A DNA stretch of 23,796 nucleotides from Hyphochytrium catenoides (taxonomy: Eukaryota; Sar; Hyphochytriomycetes; Hyphochytriales; Hyphochytriaceae), in NCBI GenBank assembly GCA_900088475.1, contig FLMG01001443.1, positions 4,383-28,178 of the forward strand, given 5' to 3'. The translations under genes and the position numbers were made by a program. Positions 1-9,375 of the stretch are shown piece by piece. The first letter of the stretch is position 1. Every line of letters starts with the position of its first letter. The notes under the pieces are model-generated. The model saw nothing but the letters and a program-made list of their open reading frames with translations. It had not been told where the DNA came from and ran no database searches.

Positions 1-2
1 AC

Positions 3-182
3 GCAACTCCTACCCCAGCCCCTGCACCAGCAGGAGACGCAGCTCCTACCCCAGCTCCCGCGCCAGCAGGAGACGCAGCTCCTACCCCAGCTCCTGCCCC
101 AGCAGGTGACGCAGCTCCTACCCCAGCTCCCGCACCAGCAGGAGACGCAGCTCCTACCCCAGCTCCTGCTCCAGCGGCACAA
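3..182 (+). repeat. 36-bp coding tandem repeat, about 5 copies
   Basis: Units of 36 bp encode APTPAPAPAGDA. A first copy ends at 41, full copies span 42-77, 78-113 and 114-149, and a degenerate last copy spans 150-182. Copies differ mainly at third codon positions (for example CCC/CCT and GCA/GCG/GCC), so the array is old enough to have diverged while keeping the peptide. It continues beyond the left edge. Confidence 0.9.
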
Positions 183-1340
183 CCAACTCCTGCTCCAGCA
201 CCAGCCGAAATTCTTCCTCCTCCCGCGCCAGTTACCGCTCCTGCCGCTGCTCCTGCTGCCGCACCTGTCCCCACACCTACCACCTCTTCTCGCCCTGTAG
301 TCTACAAGAGAATTGGCTGGCTAGAGTACGTATACTATCCTGGTTCTGCTGAGACTTCCACCCGCCAGTCCTCTCAAGCTGCCACTGACAACGCACCGAA
401 CGCCGCACCTGATGCTAATGCCATCGGTAAACAGAATGCAAACGCCAATGTTACTCCTGATGGCTGTGTAGAGACGGACGCAGAGACCGCGGCAGGAGCA
501 GGTGCATCGTCTACTGGCGGTAATGCAGCAGGTGCTGCTGGTTCTGGTGGTCGTGCTAAAGCTTGCGTCCCTCATGGCTCTATCGCCCTCAAGACCCCAG
601 GTGGCTGGGGTTTGAAGATCTCTGCGGAGCCTGACAGAGCAGTAACGGATGTGAGAGGCTCCCAGCAGGTCAACGCACAGACCAATCAGCAGGGTCAGGG
701 CAGTCTATTCAACCTTCCAGGCAGTCAGTCAAGAAACGGCGCCACTGCTGTGACAGACACCCAGGCAGACGCTAAATACGACCTTGAATGTGCTACGGCT
801 CTCACCAACTCCCGATCCCAAGCCGCTGCCCAGTCCGTAGACCAGAAGTACCTGCAGAGCAATGGCGGCGCCGCTAACGCAGACGTGGCCGCGCGTGGCG
901 CTGGTGGTGTCTGCAACACGATCTACCTCACGATGATGACGCCTCTAGGCGACATTAAGGTCAAGCAAGACGATCTTGTCACTTTGGTCAGAGGCTTTAG
1001 AACCGGAAGGAACGTTGAGGTCATTGGTGCCCACGATCCAGTTACCCAGCGTCTGCAGGACGTCAAATTCCGCGTGTCCGACATCCCAAGAAGCTCGCCG
1101 TTTATCGTTGGGGACATCAACAGGGCGGCCAATGACTATCTTGCTCCTATTCCAGCGTTCGCTAACACGGCCTATCCAAACCCAGCTTCTCCAGTCTGGA
1201 ATCTGATCGGTGGTGGCGGCTCCGTGAGAATGGCTCTAGCCAGGGAGCAGTTAGCTGGAGAGATGCAGAGATATTTCCTCAACAGAAGGTCCTTTGCGGG
1301 GAATACTGCTGCAGGTCTCCCTGGGCTAGGCGCTTTCTGA
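3..1340 (+). CDS. Unrecognised Pro/Ala-repeat protein, 3' part (5' end outside window)
   Basis: An open frame of 445 codons runs from the window edge to a TGA at 1338-1340. I do not recognise the family. The first ~60 residues in view are tandem 12-residue units of the type APTPAPAPAGDA, followed by more Pro/Ala-rich sequence to about residue 98. Next come a short hydrophobic/aromatic stretch around IGWLEYVYYPG, a Gly/Ala/Asn-rich low-complexity segment, and a more complex C-terminal region from about residue 190. The C-terminal region includes GDIKVKQDDLVTLVRGFR, a VIGAHDPVTQRLQDVKFRV segment and a Gly-rich tail ending GLPGLGAF. There are a few scattered cysteines. No stop codon or convincing intron interrupts the frame. 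Codon use is GC-balanced and even, as in the other genes here, which supports real coding. A secreted, surface or structural protein is possible from the composition, but that is inference. The start codon and any signal peptide are outside the window. Confidence 0.75.
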   Translation, partial: ATPTPAPAPAGDAAPTPAPAPAGDAAPTPAPAPAGDAAPTPAPAPAGDAAPTPAPAPAAQPTPAPAPAEILPPPAPVTAPAAAPAAAPVPTPTTSSRPVVYKRIGWLEYVYYPGSAETSTRQSSQAATDNAPNAAPDANAIGKQNANANVTPDGCVETDAETAAGAGASSTGGNAAGAAGSGGRAKACVPHGSIALKTPGGWGLKISAEPDRAVTDVRGSQQVNAQTNQQGQGSLFNLPGSQSRNGATAVTDTQADAKYDLECATALTNSRSQAAAQSVDQKYLQSNGGAANADVAARGAGGVCNTIYLTMMTPLGDIKVKQDDLVTLVRGFRTGRNVEVIGAHDPVTQRLQDVKFRVSDIPRSSPFIVGDINRAANDYLAPIPAFANTAYPNPASPVWNLIGGGGSVRMALAREQLAGEMQRYFLNRRSFAGNTAAGLPGLGAF

Positions 1341-1976
1341 AGACGCTGATGATGAGCTAGGCGTGCCGTCTTACTTCGGTCATTGTCTCTTCTCCTGCTG
1401 ACATTATTCACTTCTTCCCTTGTATGGCATCTTCCTTCTAAACTCCTCATTGTAACTCTCTGCCGTCCACAGCATGTCCACACTAAAATGACACTGCATA
1501 CATAGTAGTAAAAGTTCTCTTCCCAAGAAAAAGAGGAACAGTTGTACATCGTAAGGATGACGTCTATAACGCTAGAGAGAGAGAGGGGCAAGGAACAGAG
1601 AGGAGCTATATGTCCAGCAGTGCATGGAACGGGAGAGGCAAACAGGGGAAAGAGGCCCAGCGAACCCTGGATAGCTGTCTATCTTCTTTGTTATTTCAGT
1701 TTAACTTGAGACTTCTGAACCTGTGCTCTAGGTGATTGGCATAGTGCCTCTGCGCTCTATAAACGAGCAATCCAGCTCTCAGACTCATCCAACGAAGCTT
1801 GAGAAAGGAAGTAGAATCACTAGAAGGCGGCCTGCGCTTCTCTCTCTCTATCAAACATTCCACTGTGCCTCCTCATGACAGAATGTGAGTGCAGGGAAGG
1901 ACCAGCTGCGGGAAACAAGCTGCAATAGTACAGTTGTAGAGAGAGACGACAGCCAAGCAACAGAGCGTGGGAAACG

Positions 1977-2117
1977 AAAAGAGAGAGAGAGAGAGAGAAA
2001 CAGAGAGAGAGACGAGTGTGTGAGAGAGAGAGAACAAACAAGAAACAGAGAGAGAGAGAGAAATAGAGAGAGAAACAGAGAGAGAAGCAGAGAGAGAAAC
2101 AGAGAGAGGAAGGAAAA
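1977..2117 (+). repeat. Imperfect (GA)n / GAGAGAAACA purine repeat
   Basis: Nearly unbroken purine-rich tract made of GA dinucleotides interspersed with repeated short GAAACAGAGA-like units. Translated frames give only Arg/Glu (or Ser/Leu on the opposite strand) low-complexity peptide. Confidence 0.85.
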
Positions 2118-2174
2118 GATTCCTCATCAGTCATGAGTTTTTGAATTATGATATCAAGAAGGATTCTTGGCGCT

Positions 2175-2252
2175 GATTGGTTAAACTACAGCAGCAGTCA
2201 ACGCGGTAGCCAATGACAGGGCCAGATGGAGTACTAGACCGTCTCTGATTGG
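2175..2252. promoter_or_regulatory. Cluster of three CCAAT/ATTGG boxes
   Basis: GATTGG occurs at 2175-2180 and 2247-2252, with CCAAT on the opposite orientation at 2210-2214. Spacing is about 35 and 37 bp. Such clusters are typical of NF-Y-type promoters. No transcript start is visible and the nearest sense gene starts 1.7 kb away, so function is inference. Confidence 0.25.
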
Positions 2253-2369
2253 ATGAAATCTGATGATGCTTCTGGAAGCAGTTCACTGAGGAGAAAGCAG
2301 GTGGAGAGGAAGAATAGCTTTGCGACGGGTTTGACAGGGTTGGGAAAGGGAGATCAACAGATCAAGAGC

Positions 2370-3300
2370 ACCCGCTCATTACTTCATGAAAAACCCTTCA
2401 TTATTTTTGTAATTTTTTCAGGCTTTATTGGTGTCTTTGCCGTCCTTTGTACAAAAACTTTCGTAACATTTCTATACGAAGTAAAAATAAAAATAAGGAT
2501 TCTTTTGATACTACTACTAATAAAATTACAGACACTTTTCAAGTACCGCATAATTTAATTAGCCTTTCTTACGAACTTCACTCCACTGTCACTGGCCTAT
2601 GCATGAGAGGTGCTCATTCATCACAACACTGCCATCGTGACCTGGACAGGTCGGAAACCTCAAAAAGGGGCTGATTTGGGATGATAAGCACAAAACAAGC
2701 TTTCGACCTGGAATGAGATCAGGTGCTATTTAGAACCAAGGCACTAGCCATCTGGATAATGAAGAAGGGATCCTACGGAACCTTTAGTTCTATCTGTACG
2801 TCAATCACCAATCATTATTGCGTAGGAACTATAGACATTAGAACTGAGATGAGTATGTGGAGTGAATTCTACGGTTAGCAAGCGGGCGAAGGTTGAGCAC
2901 ATAGAGAAGGAATCAGCCTTGTTGATTACAAGTACTTTACTTTACGGGAAGAGGGATTTCCCGTCATAACATTAGCACTCGCCATTCTGTTCTCATGGTG
3001 TTACTACGGCCAACCCGTCGTGAAGCTTGCGGATTTGGAACCTTTCATATCACGTGAAAGATACAGATAGCCCTGCCTGTTTACTAATCAACACGACCTT
3101 GAAAGCTTCCTTTGAATCTTTCGTCGAGAGGTTGTCACAACCACTTTCTCACGAATTGGAGGAAGGATACTTCTTTTTATTCGTAATATAGTAGACGTAG
3201 CCATACAGGATACTGATATACACTTATGTCATTCCGAATACTAATCGCCGGTATTGAGGGTTGAGCAAAAATGCGTTGAGCAAGGGTTGTGATGACAAGA
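2370..3300. other. Repeat-poor, A+T-richer island of unknown origin
   Basis: Unlike all other non-coding DNA in the window, this stretch has almost no GA/CT runs and is visibly richer in A+T, especially 2380-2570. It has several short inverted repeats. One is ACGGGAA/TTCCCGT at 2944-2950 and 2958-2964 with a 7-base loop; another is GACCT/AGGTC near 2640-2653. No long reading frame matches a known family. An inserted fragment of organellar or other foreign DNA is one explanation. Confidence 0.35.
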
Positions 3301-3529
3301 GAGAAGGCTGTGATTATACAACAGAGATAGATAGAGAAAGAGTGTGGAGAGAGGAAGCTCTTCTAGGGCCAAAGAGGTAGTTGAGACCAAGACAGATTAT
3401 GCGGGAGAGAGAGAGAGAGAGAGAGAGAGGAAGAGACAGAGAGAGGAAGAGAGAGAGAAAGAGGGCGAGAGAGAGGGGGAGAGGGGAGAGAATGTAAAAG
3501 CGCGAGGAGAGAGAGCGCTGATGATCCAG

Positions 3530-3621
3530 GTAAGGAAGGGGTAGGAGCGAGGAAGTGAAGCTACGCAGAGAGAGTGATGGATGATGCTTCTTTCTCTCTT
3601 CAGAGGGAAGTGGAGGTGAGC

Positions 3622-3674
<53 letters not shown>

Positions 3675-3942
3675 AGAGAGAGAGAGGTAGGGTGTGTGTG
3701 ATAGAGAGAGAGAGGAAGACACCATCATGACAATCGTTCAAGACTGTCAAAGGTCAGAGGTCAAGTTCCAGGATCAGTTTGTCATTTCATCCCTTGCGAT
3801 CACCCAGCTCAAGCCCTAGGATTGGCGCCATTGTATAAAGTGAAAGACGGAAGAGAGGCCTTCCTATTGCCTCCTTTCTCTCTCTCTCCTGACGGACTCT
3901 CTTTCATTCTTTTCCAATCTCTGTCTCTCTCCTCCACCGCAG
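3530..3942 (+). other. Probable 5'UTR intron of the ATP-citrate lyase gene
   Basis: A strong donor (CCAG|GTAAGG) lies at 3529/3530. An acceptor with a long pyrimidine tract (CTCTCTCCTCCACCGCAG) ends at 3942, 47 bp before the start codon. The interval has the purine-block then pyrimidine-block layout seen in the coding introns. No transcript evidence is available, so this is a prediction. Confidence 0.35.
3625..3670 (+). repeat. (GA)23 microsatellite
   Basis: A pure GA dinucleotide run of 46 bp, extended by imperfect GA to about 3686. It lies inside the candidate leader intron of the ACL gene. Confidence 0.95.
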
Positions 3943-3989
3943 TCCATCATTCTCTGACTTGCCAATCACTTGGAAGGTAGTTAGGCAAC

Positions 3990-6900
3990 ATGTCAGCCAA
4001 GCCTATCCGCGAGTATGACGGGAAGAGGATCATCTCCAGGTGGATCACCCAGTATTCCCAGGGCAAGCACGCGTATGAAGATAGAGTTCTAGAGGTGAGC
4101 TTCAACTTTCTTCCTCGCCATTGAACGCCGCGCTCTCGTCTTCTCTTCGACGAAAGAGAAGACAGATTTCTCTACTCAGAGGCAGATTATGTTGGTCTTA
4201 TCTCTTCTCCATTTGCCACGCTGCTCTGCTTCCCTAGGGTCGTCCTTGCTTCTTTTTCTTCCTCTCTCGCGTTTTCTCTCCGTCACTGTTTCTCTCCGCC
4301 CTCTTCCAGTCTCAGCCTTATCTTGGCCATGAAATCATTGACTGTTTTTAACTATAGATTACCCCCGAGACCGACTGGGCTGAGGTCGCCCGCGTTCACC
4401 CTTGGGTTCTCTCGACCAAGCTCGTTTGCAAGCCTGACCAGCTGATCAAAAGGCGCGGTAAAGCTGGACTTTTGAAGCTCAATGCTAGCTGGGAGGAGGT
4501 GCAACAATGGATTGGAGAGAGAATGGGCAAGGAAATAAAGGTGGAATGCGTCTCCGGCATCCTAGACCACTTCATCGTGGAGCCTTTCGTTCCTCACGCA
4601 CAGAGTGATGAGTACTATATGTGCATCCAGTCGAAGAGAGAAGGAGAGGAGATTCTCTTCTACCATGAGGGAGGCGTAGATGTTGGCAACGTTGATGCCA
4701 AGGCTGTGAGGCTGCTGGTAGGAGTGGGAGAAGAAGTGACGGCTGTCTCTCTTCAGGAGAAGCTTCTCAGGCAGGTTCCCACTGCCAGACAGCCTGCTCT
4801 GGCCTCTTTCATCGCCTCTCTCTTCTCTCTCTACAGAGATCTCCACTTTACTTATATGGAGATCAACCCGCTGGTAGTGACAGGAGAGAACCGCATCACG
4901 CCTCTTGACTTAGCAGCAAAGATTGACGAGACTGCCGCCTTTCTCGTGGGAGATAAGTGGGGAGACTTAGAGTTCCCTGCGCCGTTTGGCCGCCCAGAGT
5001 TCCCGGAGGAGAGAAGGATCAGAGATCTAGACTCTCGCACTGGTGCTTCTCTCAAGCTTACGATTCTGAACCACAAGGGGAGAGTTTGGACGATGGTAGC
5101 TGGTGGAGGCGCCTCTGTTGTCTATGCAGACACGATCTCTGACCTTGGCTTCTCTTCTGAGCTGGCGAACTATGGCGAGTACTCCGGAGCTCCAGATGAG
5201 GAAATAACCTATGAGTATGCCCGCACTATCCTGGATCTTATGACGAGGAATGTGGATCCAAGAGGGAAGGTGCTGATCATCGGCGGCGGTATCGCGAACT
5301 TTACCGACGTTGCACAGACCTTCAAGGGCATTATCCGTGGGCTGAGAGAGTATCAACACAAGCTTCGGGAGCATAAGGTCACGGTGTGGGTCAGAAGAGC
5401 AGGGCCCAACTATCAGGAAGGACTCAGGCTTATGAGAGACCTAGGGGAGCAGATCTCGGTCCCTATCCATGTGTTTGGGCCTGAGACACACATGACAGCT
5501 GTGGTCCCTATGGCGCTTGGCCTGACCAAGGTCCCTGCAGCCCCACAGAAGGGAAAGATTGACTCAGAAGAGAACACTCCTCGCTCATCTATGGATGGTT
5601 CTTCCACTCCCGCCGTAGCTGAGAAGAATACGGAGATCAATGGGAAGAAGCAGCAGGAGACTCCGGTAGAAGAAGAAGCACCCACCGCTTCAGCAGAAGA
5701 GAAAGCTGTGATTCAGGATGGATCCATCGTCCGTATGACCAGACATACGCGGGCTATTATCTATGGCATGCAGCCCCGGGCGGTGCAAGGCATGCTGGAC
5801 TTCGACTATCTCTGCAAGAGAGAGAAGCCCTCTGTCGCAGCTCTCGTCTTCCCGTTCGCAGGCAATCACTATATGAAGTTCTACTGGGGAGCCAACGAAG
5901 TCCTTCTTCCCGTCTTCCAGAGCTTCTCAGAGGCAATAGCTAAGAACTCTGACGTCTCAGTTGTTGTCAACTTCGCCTCTTTCCGCTCTGTCGCTGAAAG
6001 CACATCAGAGATTCTCAAGTACAACGAGAAGGTGAAGACCATTGCGATCATTGCAGAGGGCGTGCCAGAAGCTCAGACCCGCGCTCTGATCAAGGAAGCA
6101 GAGCACAGAGGCGTGGGGATCATTGGGCCAGCCACTGTGGGCGGCATCAAGCCAGGATGCTTCCGCATTGGAAACACCGGCGGTATGCTGGACAACATCC
6201 TCGACTCGAAGCTCTATCGCCCAGGATCCATTGCCTACGTTTCCAAGTCAGGCGGGATGTCTAACGAGCTCAACAACATCATCTGCAGGAACTCTGACGG
6301 TGTCTACGAAGGCGTGGCTATCGGTGGAGACAGATACCCCGGGTCCCGCTTTATTGATCATTTATTGCGCTATGAGGCCAATCCAGAGATCAAGATGATG
6401 GTTCTTTTGGGAGAAGTGGGAGGAACGGACGAGTTCGAGGTGGTCCGCGCTATCAAGGAGAAGAAGCTCACAAAACCTCTTATTGCCTGGTGCATTGGCA
6501 CCTGTGCCAAGCTCTTTCCCTTTGAAGTGCAGTTCGGTCACGCTGGCAGTATGGCACAGGGAGAGAGTGAGACCGCAAGCGCAAAGAACGCGGCACTAGC
6601 GGCCGCAGGAGCACATGTCCCACGCTCTTTCGATGAGTTTGGCAGCAAAATCAAGGAAGTCTATGAGTCTCTCGTGTCCTCTGGGACGCTAGTTCCTCGC
6701 CCAGAACCCGCAGTCCCTTCCGTTCCCATGGATTATACGTGGGCCAAGTCTCTTGGTCTCGTTCGGAAGCCTGCGTCATTCATCTCCTCTATCTGCGATG
6801 ACAGAGGGGAGGAGCTTCTGTACGCTGGAATGCCTATCTCTAAGGTCTTTGAAGAAGAGGTTGGCGTTGGAGGCGTCCTCTCTCTTCTCTGGTTCCGCCG

Positions 6901-7561
6901 CCGTCTTCCTATCTACGCCACAAAGTTCATAGAGATGGTTCTGATGGTCACTGCAGACCACGGACCGGCTGTCTCCGGCGCTCATAACACCATCGTCACA
7001 GCCAGAGCAGGAAAGGATCTTATCTCTTCTCTCACTTCTGGTCTTCTGACCATTGGCCCAAGGTTTGGAGGTGCGCTTGATGGCGCCGCAACGATGTTCT
7101 CTTCTGCTCTGGATGCGGGTCTGACTCCTGAGCAATTCGTCAAGAAAATGAGGGCAGAGAACAAGCTCATCATGGGCATCGGCCATCGCATTAAGAGCTT
7201 GAGCAACCCAGATATGCGCGTGACAATCATCAAAGAGTACGCCAAACTTCACTTCCCTGGCACGCAAGTCCTGGACTTTGCGCTAGCCGTGGAACAGATC
7301 ACCACGAAGAAGAAGGCCAACCTCATCCTTAACGTCGACGGTTGCATCGCTTGCTGCTTCGTGGATCTGCTGCGCACTTGTGGATCCTTTAGCCGCGATG
7401 AGGCTGGAGAGCTCATAGAGAATGGCTGTTTGAATGGCCTGTTTGTCCTTGGCCGGAGTATCGGATTCATTGGGCACTATCTGGACCAGAAGAGGCTCAA
7501 GCAGGGACTGTACCGCCATCCTTGGGATGATATCTCTTATCTGACAGACTCACAGATCTGA
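3990..7561 (+). CDS. ACLY: ATP-citrate lyase (ATP-citrate synthase), fused single-chain form
   Basis: This enzyme cleaves citrate with CoA and ATP to acetyl-CoA and oxaloacetate in the cytosol, supplying acetyl-CoA for lipid synthesis and acetylation. There are two exons, 3990-4094 (35 codons) and 4358-7561, with a GTGAGC...TATAG intron between them. The product is 1102 residues, against about 1101 for human ACLY. The start [12 protein letters not shown] aligns with the animal N-terminus. The ATP-grasp domain fills roughly residues 1-430 ([15 protein letters not shown]-like [26 protein letters not shown]). An acidic Ser/Thr-rich linker of about 50 residues follows. The CoA-binding/ligase domain spans about 485-820 and contains the phosphohistidine His763 in QFGHAGS. 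The citrate-synthase domain follows, with His903 in [19 protein letters not shown] and LILNVDG. The C-terminus [16 protein letters not shown] is near-identical to the animal enzyme. All catalytic residues I can place are present. There is no organelle presequence. Identification is essentially certain. Confidence 0.97.
4095..4357 (+). other. Single coding intron of the ATP-citrate lyase gene
   Basis: Phase-0 intron of 263 bp, GAG|GTGAGC to ACTATAG|ATTACC. Splicing joins VLE to [10 protein letters not shown], restoring the family alignment (human VTPDTDWA). The interior is CT-rich but has no long perfect repeat. Confidence 0.93.
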
Positions 7562-8287
7562 GCAGGAAACATGAGGGATGAGAGAGACAGACACCGAGAG
7601 ACACAGAGAGAGAGAGCACAAAGGGAGGAGATAGAGGCCTTTTAGCGTTAAGATGCAGAAAGAGAGAGAGAGACAGAGAGAGAGGGAGAGGAGAGAAATA
7701 AATGGAGAGAGTTTGTCCCTAAAAGACTCTGGAGAGAGTCTATCTTTTTATCAATACAGAGTGCTCTTAGCACTAGAAAACATCTCCTTTCTATCTGAGG
7801 AAAGTAAAACCTGTTGTCTATAGAGACGACAGCCAAACAGCGCGGCAAGCAAGGCGCAAACAGTTCCCTGCTTCCATTCATGTTGGCTTTACGCGCAAGG
7901 AGGGAAAGAGAGAGTCTCAAGAGAAAGGGAAAGATTAATGCATGGAAAGGAGGAGAGAGAGCAAGCGCTATCAGATCTCTCTTACGCTGGAGCAGGTAGG
8001 AAGAGGTGCCAGGGGAAAGGAGAGAGAGCTAGTATTAGCTATTATGTGAGCTCTCCCAGAAACATCTTCTACCTTCGTACGCTAAGAGCATTGGCAAGAG
8101 GTTAGAGGAAACGGAGAGAACCCACAGAGACAGCCAACATGAGAGCGCATGGCAAGGATGGAAAGGAAAAGGGCATCGGTCAGAGATTGAGGTTCTGAAG
8201 GCAATGAAAGAGTAGGCCAAATGGGAGGGAGAGGCAAAAATATTGAAAGAGAGAGGTTGGCTGAGCTGCCTCTTCCCAATTTCTTCG
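7562..8287. other. Convergent intergenic spacer
   Basis: This lies between the stop codons of ATP-citrate lyase (+) and the methyltransferase gene (-), so it should hold both 3'UTRs. It is GA-rich on the + strand near 7575-7700 and 7900-7980. AATAAA occurs at 7697-7702 on the + strand, a possible polyadenylation signal about 140 bp after the ACL stop. No gene is recognised. Confidence 0.6.
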
Positions 8288-9341
8288 CTATGAGCTCTTC
8301 TGCAGATGCTCATACACTTCCTGCAGAGCAGTTACCGCTGGCTCATATTCATCTGGTGGGCAGGAGGGAATAGAGACGCAAAAGAGAGAGAGAGAGAGAG
8401 AGAGAGTTGAGAAACCCTCGCGGGCTACTTACCATCCTAGTCAGGCTCTTTCTGATGCCATCCTCGAACTCTTTTTCCCGACCCTCTCATCTACATTCTC
8501 TCTCTCCTCGGTCCAACCGTGGTCATTGCTCTTTCTCTCCTGCGAATCCTCTTCCCTTGAATCCCTTCACCCGTCAGTCTTTGTCTATCTCTCCCTCTCT
8601 CCTTCTCTTTCTCTCCTACTTACTCTGCATCATCACTGATTTCTCTAGGTACTGGGCCGCTGTCTGAAACTCTCCTCCTTCTTTATAGCAGAGCCCGATG
8701 TTATAGAACGTCACGTGGTGGTCGCCGAACAGCCGAAGGCTCTCAAGATAGAGTTTGCAAGCAGACGCGTGCCCTGGAATCTGAAGCTGATAGCAGCAGC
8801 GTCCAAGCTCTACGAGGGAGAAGAGGAGGGAAATTGATGGGGAAAGATAAAACAGTCACCACACCGGAGAGAGAAAGGGACACTTGAGAAAGAGAGAGAG
8901 AGAAAGAGAGAGAGAGGAAGGGCCGTGCGATGCAGGATCCCCCAGCCAACGCTGTCCGAAGCCCTGATACCAAGATGAAGGGACATAAAGTGCAACGGGC
9001 TTGCGGCACCGAGAGAGACGAGAGAGAGAGACCATCCAGAATCAACGATGGCAGCAGTCGCATCAACAGAAGTGGGAAGCACAAAGCCGAAGGTGATAGA
9101 AGGGAACTGGCGGCAAATTTGGAAGAAAGTAGCAGCTCCTCTTCGCTCCCTGGCCTCTACAATCTCCCCTCGCTCTCTCTCTCTCTCCCTTCTTTCTCTT
9201 TCTCTCCTTCCTCGTTGCTTTTCTTGGTCTCATCTGTCTTACCGAAGGGCACATCTTCATCCTCTCCGATATAGAAAAAGTTCTCATAGCAGTGGAGAAA
9301 TGCGCTTTCGACCACGTCCTTGAGGGAACAGAGAGAGAGAA

Positions 9342-9375
<34 letters not shown>

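Larger units (their letters stand above)
1341..3989. other. Intergenic and leader region upstream of ATP-citrate lyase
   Basis: No gene is recognised across 2.65 kb. The region holds 3'-flanking sequence of the first gene, GA-rich repeats (about 1977-2117 and 3399-3475), a CCAAT-box cluster (2175-2252), a repeat-poor A+T-richer island (about 2370-3300), and a probable 5'UTR intron (3530-3942). Short frames here are either GA/CT dinucleotide translations or lack recognisable protein character. Confidence 0.7.

Noticed and set aside
1820-2136. Ser/Leu-rich and Arg/Glu-rich open frames over GA/CT repeats, here and at many other places
   Set aside because: They are translations of dinucleotide repeats (SLSLSL, ERERER) open in several frames at once, with no conserved sequence.
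2253-2558. 101-codon frame with a hydrophobic segment (FIIFVIFSGFIGVFAVLC)
   Set aside because: The hydrophobic part comes from A+T-rich DNA and the rest has no recognisable features. There is no supporting splice or promoter context.
2560-2760. Weak resemblance to large-subunit rRNA segments (TTCCGACCTG on the minus strand, TTTAGAAC on the plus strand)
   Set aside because: The two resemblances are on opposite strands and only 8-10 bases are exact. This is not enough to call an rRNA fragment without a database search.
8434-8470. Candidate extra methyltransferase exon encoding FEDGIRKSLTRM with a GTAAGT donor
   Set aside because: Its acceptor side is purine-rich with no pyrimidine tract, and including it puts the terminal exon out of frame (early stop). 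Joining exon 14 (8624) directly to 8352 gives EYEPAVTALQEVYEHLQKSS and a stop in the frame expected for a TPR helix.
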